Shown: positions 1-7,873 of the stretch, one piece after another
Layout of the letters: the number at the start of each line of letters is the position of its first letter
Numbering within the stretch: the first letter of the stretch is position 1
Position numbers and translations under genes: made by a program
Origin: Sulfurimonas sp.
GTDB lineage: Bacteria > Campylobacterota > Campylobacteria > Campylobacterales > Sulfurimonadaceae
Assembly: GCA_012963655.1 (NCBI GenBank)
Contig: DTVI01000176.1
Coordinates: 1 to 24,916 of the forward strand
Length of the DNA: 24,916 nucleotides
Reading direction: 5' to 3'
Notes under the pieces: model-generated
The model's database searches: none
Seen by the model: only the letters and a program-made list of their open reading frames with translations
Told to the model about the DNA's origin: nothing

Positions 1-713
1 GCGCAGTTTTCATTAAAAAACTTATATTTCACATCCATATCATATATCTCATAAATATGCCAAAGCAGTCGTTCTATCTCTTCATCCGTAAGTTGAAGAT
101 AATATTCAGTAAGGCTTCGCTGTTCAATCATACTATAATTTTCATGTAATTTAAAATAAGGTGAAGCAATATATCTTCCTGTAAACCCTCCAGTAATACC
201 TTTATACAATAATGTGAAGAACCCAGTATCTTTTGGAACCTCAGCTGCAAAACTGATAGTTTGCGAAAAGTAGATATTATCTAATTTATTAATCTTAATA
301 AAAGAGTGTCCAAAGTAACTCATAGGTGAATCAAGGTAAGGTGAAGCGAATCCAATACTGACACTGTCCCCACGGGAGTCTTGTAGAAACTTCTGAAAAT
401 TTTCACAATGAGAAAATGAAAGCCCTAAGGAAAGTTGTACACTTAGATAACGATATCGAGCAGGAAAACGACAAATAGTCTCATTACGATTCTCCTCATT
501 TAAAGCATCTAACGTTGCTATTAATTCATTTTTAGCAGATAGTTTCTCAGATAAAAAAAAATCTGGATCAGAAATATCACTAATATTTTCAGTTCGAAGG
601 TGTAGTAGTGTGTGCCAGTAAGCATCACTTGAAATTTTATTTATTTTTTCAGGGGGTAGAGCATAAAGAGAGATAGAGACGAGTAGTAGAAATAAGAGCT
701 TTATATAGAACAT
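1..713 (-). CDS. DUF4105 (Lnb N-terminal-like) protein, N-terminal part, cut by window edge
   Basis: I read this from the minus strand; it starts at an ATG (713-711) and stays open for 237 codons to the left edge. Residues 1-18 form a signal peptide (MFYIKLLFLLLVSISLYA), so the product is exported. The motif SYFGHSFIKI and, at the window edge, FFNENC fit the conserved His and Cys regions of the DUF4105 family, now linked to the periplasmic N-terminal domain of Lnb-type lipoprotein N-acyltransferases; a papain-like His/Cys site is inferred. The gene starts 4 bases after the stop of the short reading frame at 718-936. No strong ribosome binding site is visible. The C-terminal half expected for this family is not downstream here as far as can be seen; a matching C-terminal half lies on the opposite strand at 915-1667. 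Family assignment is by motif recognition only. Confidence 0.6.
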   Translation of the reverse strand, partial: MFYIKLLFLLLVSISLYALPPEKINKISSDAYWHTLLHLRTENISDISDPDFFLSEKLSAKNELIATLDALNEENRNETICRFPARYRYLSVQLSLGLSFSHCENFQKFLQDSRGDSVSIGFASPYLDSPMSYFGHSFIKINKLDNIYFSQTISFAAEVPKDTGFFTLLYKGITGGFTGRYIASPYFKLHENYSMIEQRSLTEYYLQLTDEEIERLLWHIYEIYDMDVKYKFFNENC

Positions 714-717
714 AAAT

Positions 718-936
718 TTACTTATATCTAATTAATGCTTTCGCAAATTGATAAGGATCACTATGTAACATAAGGAGTTTTTGCATCGAAGTAATATCTA
801 CATTAGTTTGTGTACTAAGACTAACTACATAATCACCACTGCCAAATTCAATCTCATTTATCAATCTGGCATGATTTAGTAAAACAAACGATATTATTGT
901 TCCTTTTGTAATAGGATGATAAAAGTAAAAGTACAC
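718..936 (-). pseudogene. 3' fragment of a small gene, possibly DUF3015-like
   Basis: An open frame of about 72 codons ends 4 bases before the DUF4105 start. The only in-frame start is a GTG with no ribosome binding site; the frame continues upstream to about 972 with sequence that overlaps the opposite-strand gene. No signal peptide is present. The stretch FVLLNHARLINEIEFGSGDY resembles the C-terminal part of DUF3015 proteins, a family of small exported proteins often encoded just upstream of DUF4105 genes. I infer that this is the 3' end of such a gene, cut off near 905-935 where the plus-strand DUF4105 fragment begins. The similarity is weak, so the family name is tentative. Confidence 0.4.
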
Positions 937-1667
937 TTGCTTATATGATGAATGGCTATTACGACATGATGTTTAAAAAATTTAACATAGTGAAAAATGA
1001 TTATAATTCTGTTAAAAAGTTGCACTATACTCCACCAAAAGAACGTTATTTAGGTGAACCAGAGCGAAGCGAAAGTTCAAAGCTAGAATTGGGATATGTT
1101 AGCACTAAAACAAGTGAAGGTATTAGTTTTGGAATAAAGCCAATTTTGTTTAATCGTATAGACGATCATACATCAAAAATAAATGAATCAACTTTGGAAT
1201 TCTTGTCGTTTGAAATTAATCATATTGCCGGAACGAGCCAGCTTGAAAAATTTGATTTTTTTAATATTGAATCTATTACTAAACGTTTCGATTTTTATAG
1301 TACTCCTTCATGGAAACTACGTACTGGCGCGGATAGAAGACTTGATGATACTAAACTACATGATGTCGTGCAACTTGCAGTTGGTGGTGCTACCGGAACA
1401 CTAGATTTTATGGGGTATGGTATGATACAAACATCAATGTATCCGAGTGAACTTAATATTGGAGTTGATCTTCTTGCGGGGATTAGTTACTGGATAGGTG
1501 ATATTCACTTAGGAATTGATTTTGATATTCCTCTTGCATATACAACAAAGGATGCAAACTATAATTATGAAACATACTTTGTTTTGCCTATGATAAAAAA
1601 TAAATTAAAATTAAAAGGTAATATACAGCATAATATTATGGAATTAGCATTTTTATATTACTTTTAA
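915..1667 (+). pseudogene. DUF4105-type protein, C-terminal part, 5' end missing
   Basis: The frame is open from 915 (previous stop at 912-914); the first ATG is at 945 with no clear ribosome binding site. The product of about 240-250 residues has no signal peptide. It opens with a helix-like stretch, then LHYTPPKERYLG, which resembles the conserved PP..R..LG region starting the C-terminal half of DUF4105 proteins. The rest alternates polar and hydrophobic residues and ends in LYYF, a terminal aromatic typical of outer-membrane beta-barrels. It looks like the missing second half of the minus-strand gene at 1-713. I read it as the downstream part of a gene split by rearrangement. An independent small beta-barrel gene is possible but less likely without an export signal. 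Confidence 0.55.
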
Positions 1668-1669
1668 GT

Positions 1670-1728
1670 ACGAGTGTTTTGAAATTTTTTAATTTAAAGC
1701 TATATTAGAATAATGGAACACTCGTTTT
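1670..1728 (+). terminator. Long-loop inverted repeat with T-run, possible terminator
   Basis: ACGAGTGTT (1670-1678) pairs perfectly with AACACTCGT (1717-1725), followed by TTT. The 38-base loop is longer than usual for an intrinsic terminator. It lies just after the stop of the DUF4105 C-terminal fragment and before the tal promoter. Confidence 0.4.
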
Positions 1729-1815
1729 GACTATGTAAAAAAGTATGAATCTAATTGAAATACCGTGAAAGTTACTTTTGATTATTTTTCTAACATATAT
1801 TTACTGACATTGAGT

Positions 1816-1821
1816 TATAAT
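1816..1821 (+). promoter_or_regulatory. -10 element for tal
   Basis: A perfect TATAAT lies 31 bases upstream of the tal ATG in AT-rich sequence. Campylobacterota sigma70 promoters often lack a conserved -35, and none is evident here. Confidence 0.5.
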
Positions 1822-1852
1822 GAAATTCAACTAATAACTTTTAAGGCAATAC

Positions 1853-2833
1853 ATGTATATAGAAGACATTCAATTTTCACTCTGGGCTGACTTTATAGAA
1901 AGAGACTATCTTGATGGTGAGTTTAAAGAACTTATTTCAAAGAAGATTATTAACGGGGCAACCTCAAATCCTGCTATCTTTAAAAATGCGATTTTAACCT
2001 CCCCTGCGTATAAAGAACAACTGTCTACTCTTAATGGGTCAGCTAAGGATAAGTATGAGGCCTTAGCTATCACGGATATCCAAAAAGCCGCAGATATTTT
2101 AAAGCCATTATATGATGTGGATGATGATGGTTTTGTAAGTATAGAAGTTGATCCGAATCTTTGTGATGATGCAAAGGGTACGATTGCTGAAGGTGAGCGT
2201 TTATATAAGACTATTGGTAGGGAAAATGTGATGATAAAGGTACCTGCTACAACGGCAGGTTTTGAAGCGATGGAAGCACTTAGTGCTCAGGGTATACATG
2301 TTAATGCAACCCTTATCTTTTCACTTTCAGATGCCATGATGTGTGCAAAGGCATTTGCTAAAGGTATTGAACGTGCTCCTACTCGAACATACACTGTTAT
2401 TTCTGTTTTTGTTTCACGTGTAGATAGACTATTAGATGATAAAATGGCGTTAGCTGGCCTGGCACAGGGTAAATTAGGTATTTATAATGCTGCTCGTATT
2501 TATAATATTATTTCAACAATGAATGTTCCTTTTTGTCGTGTCCTTTTTGCTAGCACAGGGGTTAAAGGAGATGCTTATATTCCTTCTTATTATGTTGATC
2601 AACTTATTGGTAGCGCATGTATTAACACCGCGCCTCTTGAGACAATTGAAGCCTTTGTCTCTCACGCAGATAAGACAGAGAAACTTCCTTTAAATGAAGA
2701 AGAAATTGAAGTATATTTACTCAGTGCAAAACAAGCAGGTATAGATTTAGAAAAATCTTTAGATACACTAAAACAAGATGGCTTAGAACAATTTAAAGAG
2801 GCTTTTTCACAAATATTAAAAGAATTGGAGTAA
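1853..2833 (+). CDS. tal: Transaldolase
   Basis: This 326-residue cytoplasmic enzyme moves a dihydroxyacetone unit between sugar phosphates in the non-oxidative pentose phosphate pathway. Conserved motifs are GATSNPAIFKNAI near residues 35-47 and NVMIKVPATTAGFEAM near 125-140, in which Lys129 should form the Schiff base with substrate. Length and motifs fit the transaldolase subfamily found in Campylobacterota and actinobacteria. The start is supported by AAGG at 1843-1846, six bases before the ATG. The next gene, pilT, begins 3 bases after the stop, so the two are probably co-transcribed from the TATAAT at 1816, although their functions are unrelated. Confidence 0.93.
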   Translation: MYIEDIQFSLWADFIERDYLDGEFKELISKKIINGATSNPAIFKNAILTSPAYKEQLSTLNGSAKDKYEALAITDIQKAADILKPLYDVDDDGFVSIEVDPNLCDDAKGTIAEGERLYKTIGRENVMIKVPATTAGFEAMEALSAQGIHVNATLIFSLSDAMMCAKAFAKGIERAPTRTYTVISVFVSRVDRLLDDKMALAGLAQGKLGIYNAARIYNIISTMNVPFCRVLFASTGVKGDAYIPSYYVDQLIGSACINTAPLETIEAFVSHADKTEKLPLNEEEIEVYLLSAKQAGIDLEKSLDTLKQDGLEQFKEAFSQILKELE

Positions 2834-2836
2834 GTC

Positions 2837-4066
2837 ATGGCAGAACCTATAATAGACAGAAAAGTTCCTTCAGCAAATCCAAATGTTCAACAGTTAAGCT
2901 TCGAGACCTTAAAAAAGATACGTGCGTATTTACAAAGAATGATTGACGCGGGTGGTTCAGACTTACATATTAAGTCAAATGCAGTAGTAAGAGCACGTAT
3001 AAATGGTGATATTATTCCTCTTTCAGGTGAGATTCTTTCTAAAGAAGATGCCCTAACCTTTGCAAAAGAATTACTTCGTGGACGTTTTAATGAGTTCGTA
3101 AAAAATAAGGAACTGGATTTAGTTTATCCTTATAATGAAAAAATACGTTTTCGTGTCAATATCTTTTTTCAAATGGATGGCGTTTCAGCAGTATTTCGTG
3201 TTATTCCTGTAAAAATTCTTTCTATTGATGATCTTAATTTACCTCCCGTTGTACGTAAATTTACGGATGCTGAACGTGGTCTTGTTCTAGTAACAGGGGT
3301 AACTGGTTCTGGTAAATCAACAACCTTAGCTGCTATTATTAATGAGATAAACTGGAAAAAACGTCGCCATATTATTACGATTGAAGATCCTATTGAATTT
3401 GTGCATAAAGACAGAAAGTGTATTGTTAATCAACGCTCAATTGGACAAGATACTCATAACTTCTCTTCCGCACTAAGAGCCGCACTTCGTCAAGACCCAG
3501 ATATTATCCTTGTTGGAGAAATGCGGGATTTAGAAACCATTGAAATTGCGCTTCATGCAGCAGATACAGGTCACCTGGTTTTTTCAACCCTTCACACCCT
3601 TGATGCAAAAGAAACGATTAACCGTATAATTTCTATGTTTCCAAGTGAAGAACAAAACCGTGTACGTTTAACTATGTCTTCAGTACTTCAAGGAATCATC
3701 TCTCAGCGTCTTATACCAACACTTGATGGTAAACGTACTGCAGCCGTTGAAGTTCTGGTTAGAACACCTCGTATAGAACAACTTATTATGGAAGGTCGTG
3801 ATGTTGAAATTAAAGATGCGATTGAAGAAGGTAAAGAAATTTATGGTTCACAAAGTTTTGATCAAGGTATTTTAGACTTATACTTAGATAAAAGAATTTC
3901 CCAAGCAGAAGCCTTTGCCTATGCAACGTCAAAGTCTGACCTTAAACTCAAGATGGAAGGCCTTGCTTCGACCATGACAAAAGAGGTGGTTCAAAAGGGT
4001 GAAGATGTACAAGAAAAAGAAGAAAGAGTCTTTGAAGAAGACGAAATATTCGCTATTAAAGAATAG
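2837..4066 (+). CDS. pilT: Type IV pilus retraction ATPase PilT
   Basis: This 409-residue hexameric ATPase of the secretion-ATPase superfamily drives pilus retraction and twitching from the cytoplasmic side of the membrane. Visible elements are the N-terminal domain with GGSDLHIK (39-46), Walker A GVTGSGKST (154-162), the Asp box TIEDPIE (181-187), Walker B DPDIILVGEMRD (220-231) and the His box TGHLVFSTLHT (244-254). The usual AIRNLIRE motif is replaced by RIEQLIMEGRDVEIKD. A C-terminal extension beyond the usual PilT length is rich in Glu and ends in IFAIKE. That tail and the FDQGILDLY region recall PilU in part, but the catalytic boxes favour PilT. GGAG precedes the ATG. No other pilus genes are in the window. 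Confidence 0.9.
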   Translation: MAEPIIDRKVPSANPNVQQLSFETLKKIRAYLQRMIDAGGSDLHIKSNAVVRARINGDIIPLSGEILSKEDALTFAKELLRGRFNEFVKNKELDLVYPYNEKIRFRVNIFFQMDGVSAVFRVIPVKILSIDDLNLPPVVRKFTDAERGLVLVTGVTGSGKSTTLAAIINEINWKKRRHIITIEDPIEFVHKDRKCIVNQRSIGQDTHNFSSALRAALRQDPDIILVGEMRDLETIEIALHAADTGHLVFSTLHTLDAKETINRIISMFPSEEQNRVRLTMSSVLQGIISQRLIPTLDGKRTAAVEVLVRTPRIEQLIMEGRDVEIKDAIEEGKEIYGSQSFDQGILDLYLDKRISQAEAFAYATSKSDLKLKMEGLASTMTKEVVQKGEDVQEKEERVFEEDEIFAIKE

Positions 4067-4068
4067 GT

Positions 4069-4091
4069 GTATTGCATGAGATATGCAATAC
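4069..4091. repeat. Perfect inverted repeat after pilT
   Basis: GTATTGCAT (4069-4077) and ATGCAATAC (4083-4091) form a 9-bp stem with a 5-base loop, 2 bases past the pilT stop. There is no T-run on the plus strand, so it is a weak intrinsic terminator at best; it could protect the 3' end of the mRNA. Confidence 0.45.
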
Positions 4092-4114
4092 CTTAAAAAA
4101 TGAGCTATTAGCTC
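4092..4114 (-). terminator. Terminator of the chemoreceptor gene
   Basis: On the minus strand GAGCT-AAT-AGCTC is followed by ATTTTTT, directly after the stop of the chemoreceptor gene. The stem is short (5 bp) but the T-run is well placed. Confidence 0.55.
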
Positions 4115-5197
4115 TTAAGAATTAGAGTCTCTTACAGCGAGAATAAGTTCTTTAAAGCCTGTATCACTTGAAGCCTCTACCTCTTCTAAACATTTTGCTG
4201 CAGAAATAACATTTCCCTCTTTATTATATTTAAGACTATCAAGTAATCCCTGGTGCACATTATGATGATGTTTTGTAATAGAAGTAATGGCTTGAGAATT
4301 ATTTTTTAAGAAGCTCGACGCTGCCATAGTAACCCACTGTCCAAATTCACATGCACCAGCTGTATTAATGCTCGCAGGCACACCATCTAAGAGCTCTTTA
4401 TAGGCTTGAACCTTAAGTTTTATATGGGTTATCTTTCCACTACTAACATTTATTTCATTCGTAAGGTTCCTTGTTTTAGAACATATCATGGAAGAATTGT
4501 TCGCCACAGTGTCAACATTGACATTAAAGGTATCTAAGATATCAATGACATTAGCTGTTTCTTCGCTAAAGGTATTACTAATTTCCATCATAGAATTTGA
4601 GTTTTGCTTTAAGCCATTAATATTAATTTCTACTTCTTGAGTCGCTTTTTGTGTTCGTTCGGCTAACTTTCTAACCTCGTCAGCAACAACAGCAAATCCA
4701 CGTCCATGTTCACCTGCTCTAGCGGCTTCAATAGCTGCATTAAGTGCGAGTAGGTTAGTTTGATCTGAGATATCTTTAATTAGGTTGATTATTTCAGCAA
4801 TTGAGAGTACACTCTCATTAAGTGAATTAGAATCATTACCTAATTGGTTGGAATATTCTTGTAGGGTCTCAATAGTACTGGCTATATTAGATGTTAGTGA
4901 ACCTACGGCCTCTACTTCTTCTGAATTTTTTGCATTTAATTCATTTATATCACCTAGCATAGTTAGGTTTTCAAAAATGTTTGATTGTAAAAAATCAGCA
5001 CCAGTATCATAACTTTTAAGCAAGAGTTTTAATATTTTATCTTTATCTGCATCCATACTTTTAGCTGCTGCTGCTGCTGCTTGGGACTGCATATCTTGTA
5101 GCTCTTGGTTTAATTGGGCATTTTGCAAGTTTAATTCTTGAATTTGTTTTTTATAATCTTTTTCTAGATCTTCAAATTTCGATTTTGATACAAACAT
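4115..5197 (-). CDS. Soluble methyl-accepting chemotaxis protein with CZB zinc-binding domain
   Basis: A cytoplasmic chemoreceptor of 360 residues with no transmembrane segment. Residues about 5-55 form a coiled coil containing a run of six alanines. The MCP signalling domain follows, with the highly conserved hairpin tip SDQTNLLALNAAIEAARAGE around 144-163. The C-terminal part carries a chemoreceptor zinc-binding (CZB) pattern: His258, Cys283 in CEFGQW, and the cluster HHHNVH near 310-315. This architecture matches Helicobacter pylori TlpD, which senses oxidants and energy state; an equivalent role is inferred. I chose the ATG at 5197 over the one at 5209, because GGAG at the upstream ATG is correctly spaced for the internal one. 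The gene stands alone between tRNA-Asn and its own terminator. Confidence 0.9.
   Translation of the reverse strand: MFVSKSKFEDLEKDYKKQIQELNLQNAQLNQELQDMQSQAAAAAAKSMDADKDKILKLLLKSYDTGADFLQSNIFENLTMLGDINELNAKNSEEVEAVGSLTSNIASTIETLQEYSNQLGNDSNSLNESVLSIAEIINLIKDISDQTNLLALNAAIEAARAGEHGRGFAVVADEVRKLAERTQKATQEVEININGLKQNSNSMMEISNTFSEETANVIDILDTFNVNVDTVANNSSMICSKTRNLTNEINVSSGKITHIKLKVQAYKELLDGVPASINTAGACEFGQWVTMAASSFLKNNSQAITSITKHHHNVHQGLLDSLKYNKEGNVISAAKCLEEVEASSDTGFKELILAVRDSNS
5064..5081 (-). repeat. Trinucleotide repeat, six GCA/GCT units, in the chemoreceptor gene
   Basis: The plus strand reads six GCT units in a row, encoding a polyalanine run in the N-terminal coiled coil. Changes in unit number would keep the reading frame and only alter linker length. 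Confidence 0.7.
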
Positions 5198-5356
5198 ATA
5201 TATCTCCATTAATTAATAATCACATATTCTAATATAAGGAATCTTAGTTTGTCTATAAATCATATGGCGTTATTTTTTATCTAAGATATAAATAAGATTA
5301 GGTGACATGTGTATAATCAAATTTTGGGAAGCAAAAGGGGGAATTATTTTTAAGAG

Positions 5357-5431
<75 letters not shown>

Positions 5432-5473
5432 ATATTTAAAGTTTTCTAGTAACATTACTGTTAAGAGGCCGAA

Positions 5474-5479
5474 ATTATA
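5474..5479 (-). promoter_or_regulatory. -10 element for tRNA-Asn
   Basis: The minus strand reads TGTGTATAAT, an extended -10, about 43 bases upstream of the mature tRNA 5' end. No -35 is obvious. Confidence 0.5.
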
Positions 5480-5518
5480 CACATGATTTGCTTAAATTTC
5501 AATTAGACAGAAAAAGAC

Positions 5519-6457
5519 TTACTTAATTCTTTTTCGATATAGGTTGGAAGAGGGGATATAAAAGTCAATATTGGAGATAGTTTTAATAAGAACATTTTTA
5601 TCTTTTATAAGTCTATAAAGTCTTTTTATAGAATCCATATTAAACAAAATTTCTACGTCAAGCATGGTGAGAGGGCGTTTGTCAAGGGTATTGATAATCT
5701 CTTCATTTGTATAATTTGAAGGTTTTGATTTTACATCTTTTCTTGAGGCAATGTGGATGGGAAGGCCTGGATTGAACTTATGCGAAATCTCAAAAAGTTC
5801 TTGATAGCTTATACCTTCTATACTATAAGCAGGTGGTCGGTCTATAGTCCCTAAGTCAATACGCTCGCATTGTACTTCCTCTAAGACCTTATTTAATTGT
5901 TTGACTTCTTCATTTGTGTCATTTATTCCCTTCACAAAAAGAACTTCAATAAAGAGCCTTCCCTTGTACTCTTTTGAAAATGATATAAGACTTGATATAA
6001 GTTTACTTAAATCAATATCTTTATGGGGTCTGTCTATCTTTGTAAATACATCTAAGCTAACGGCGTCCAGTGAAAGTTTCACTTGATTTAGTGCTAAAAG
6101 ACTTTGATAGGTGTTTGTAGAACTTAAGGTAGCAGAGTTTGTAAGAATGAGGGTTTGTTTCGTACCCTTGATTAAATCTATTTTTTTGATGAGTTCATTT
6201 AAATGAGGGTACAAACTAGGTTCACCATTAGCTGTTAGGGTAATGACCTCAGTATTAGGATGTGCTTTTAAAGATATTTCTAGCTCATTCACAATTTCTT
6301 GAGGAGAATATACTTTTGTATAAGCTGAAACGGTAGGAGCAGGGGCTAACTCACAATATAAACAATCAAAATTACATTGTTTGCTATTAGGAGATAAGTC
6401 TATGCCTAAGGAAGTGCCAAAACGGCGTGATGCTACAGGGCCAAATATAAATTTCAT
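5519..6457 (-). CDS. Radical SAM protein (COG0731-like)
   Basis: A 312-residue protein with the radical SAM cluster motif C-x3-C-x2-C as CNFDCLYC (Cys28, Cys32, Cys35), which binds a 4Fe-4S cluster and S-adenosylmethionine. TANGEPSLYPHL near 94-105 is the glycine-containing SAM-binding strand. The start GPVASRRFGTSLGIDL is typical of COG0731 proteins, annotated in bacteria only as radical SAM or Fe-S oxidoreductases; archaeal relatives act in wyosine biosynthesis, but that pathway is not expected here. The last 70 residues are helical and charged and may form an extra domain. No clear ribosome binding site is present; a TATACT on the minus strand about 20-25 bases upstream could be its -10. 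The substrate is unknown. Confidence 0.8.
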   Translation of the reverse strand: MKFIFGPVASRRFGTSLGIDLSPNSKQCNFDCLYCELAPAPTVSAYTKVYSPQEIVNELEISLKAHPNTEVITLTANGEPSLYPHLNELIKKIDLIKGTKQTLILTNSATLSSTNTYQSLLALNQVKLSLDAVSLDVFTKIDRPHKDIDLSKLISSLISFSKEYKGRLFIEVLFVKGINDTNEEVKQLNKVLEEVQCERIDLGTIDRPPAYSIEGISYQELFEISHKFNPGLPIHIASRKDVKSKPSNYTNEEIINTLDKRPLTMLDVEILFNMDSIKRLYRLIKDKNVLIKTISNIDFYIPSSNLYRKRIK

Positions 6458-6490
6458 GTAAAATGATAGCGAATGAAGTATAATACTCTG

Positions 6491-6876
6491 ATGAAGAAAT
6501 CAGATAAGTTGTTATTACAAGAGCTTAAATCTAGCATTGAATATATAACGAAGCGCAGACTTACTCTAAGCTATCTTACTGGTATATGAAAAAATAATGC
6601 TGTAAAGAGGTAAATAGCTAGGAACTTTTAGGCGTAATCTTGATGAAGAGATTGAAGTACAGGCAAAGATGCTTGCTCAACCGTCTAAAATGGCTTCTTT
6701 GAGCGGAATTATTGAGGGAGCAACCTCTCCATATCAGTGAAAAAGCTTTAAACCCTATATCTATACTTTCTTAACTTGCTGAGATGGGTTTATATATGAG
6801 TGATCAAATTACTCAAAAAATGGGTGGAACACTTAATGTAGAAAATATAAATAAGTGTGGAGTTTTTATTCTTTAA
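6491..6876 (+). pseudogene. Degraded sensor histidine kinase remnant
   Basis: The 408 bases between the radical SAM and protease genes hold no intact gene, but two fragments are recognisable on the plus strand. At about 6637-6739, EVQAKMLAQPSKMASLSGII aligns by eye with the region just before and into the phosphoacceptor box of Campylobacterota kinases, normally QQSKMAAMGEMIGNIAHQWR; the box itself has decayed (ATSPYQ then stop) and the His is lost. At 6784-6876, GLYMSDQITQKMGGTLNVEN matches the end of the ATPase domain (G2 box and last strand) and finishes at a TAA. The ATP-binding core between them is deleted. A 33-codon open frame at 6491 may be another fragment. The end overlaps the stop of the convergent M48 gene. 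Confidence 0.7.
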
Positions 6877-7873
6877 ATTTAGAAATTCTTGAAGAAGTTA
6901 CAGGATGTGAAGCAAAATATTCTTTAATCTTATCCCCTTTTTCACCCTTACTTAAACGAGACATGATATTTGAAAAGTTATGCAGGGGTATTTTTTTTCT
7001 TTTCATAAGCAAGATTGCATAATCATCTGCCTGAGCTTCTAAGTCTCTAGAAAAAGAACTTTCAATAAGTATCGTTGGCAAGGTTGAAATCAAACTTGAA
7101 GCAGCTGTAGCGTCCCCTGTAATAGTAGTGATAATGACAAAAACTGCTGAATTTTGAAAAAGCATACGTAAGGTATGACGATGTTTAATATGTCCTATCT
7201 CATGAGCGAGGATAGATAAGAGTTCTTTATTATTATGAGATAGTAAAACAAGTTGGTCTGTCATAATAATAGTTCCATCAGGCAGGGCAAAGGCATTTGC
7301 ACCAATCTTTTTTGAAAAACGAAATTCCAGGTTCAAAGGGGGTAAGCCTTTGAGGCCTAGGGACATATCTGCAAAATCATTTTGAATATTTGTTTGTTTA
7401 TTTTTTGATAGATGGGTAGGTTCTAAGATGAATTTATCCATAGCTACCAGTGTTCCTGAGCCTATTTGAGAAGAAATACTTTGAGGCAAGGATTGGGCAA
7501 TTTTCTCAGCGCAGTAGGGTACAAAGTATTTTAAAAATGCAAAAATTACTAAGGCGGTGATAGCTAAGGCAGGCAAAATATATATAGATTTTGATTCAAT
7601 ATGATGAATAAATCTTGAAGATGTAGATAATTTACATTTTTTTAATACTTCATCTATGCTGTCATTATCATTGCACTCACATACTTTTCCATCATTTAGA
7701 TATATAAATCGTGGCATATTTCCTAAACGTTGTGAAAAGGTGAGCTCATTTAGGATATAGGTTTTAGTACTGGCTTGAAAATATATCACTAATATATCGT
7801 CTTTAAACTCTATGCTTATATCATCAAAGCCTGAACTCTGTTTATCAAAAAGTCTTGCCTTTAAAAGTGACAT
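6866..7873 (-). CDS. M48 family membrane metallopeptidase
   Basis: A 335-residue zinc protease anchored in the inner membrane. Residues 1-80 form a small beta-rich N-terminal domain seen in a subset of M48 proteins. One strong transmembrane segment lies at about 97-120. The zinc motif is HEIGH (His224, Glu225, His228), and the third ligand is probably Glu279 in SRDLEAQADDYA. A hydrophobic stretch follows the HEIGH helix (243-270). The protease domain probably faces the periplasm, as in related BepA/LoiP-type proteins, though topology is inferred. The ATG overlaps the DUF898 stop (TAATG), so translation is coupled and the two products may work together. The gene ends a long minus-strand operon and overlaps the decayed kinase at its 3' end. 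Confidence 0.88.
   Translation of the reverse strand: MSLLKARLFDKQSSGFDDISIEFKDDILVIYFQASTKTYILNELTFSQRLGNMPRFIYLNDGKVCECNDNDSIDEVLKKCKLSTSSRFIHHIESKSIYILPALAITALVIFAFLKYFVPYCAEKIAQSLPQSISSQIGSGTLVAMDKFILEPTHLSKNKQTNIQNDFADMSLGLKGLPPLNLEFRFSKKIGANAFALPDGTIIMTDQLVLLSHNNKELLSILAHEIGHIKHRHTLRMLFQNSAVFVIITTITGDATAASSLISTLPTILIESSFSRDLEAQADDYAILLMKRKKIPLHNFSNIMSRLSKGEKGDKIKEYFASHPVTSSRISKFKE

Noticed and set aside
1713..1730. TGGAAC-N5-TTTTGA as a sigma54 promoter upstream of tal
   Set aside because: The -12 GC is absent, the bases belong to a hairpin arm, and tal has a good TATAAT further down.
5064..5081. GCT/GCA triplet repeat as a phase-variation switch
   Set aside because: Changes are multiples of three and would only alter a polyalanine run; no on/off effect is expected.
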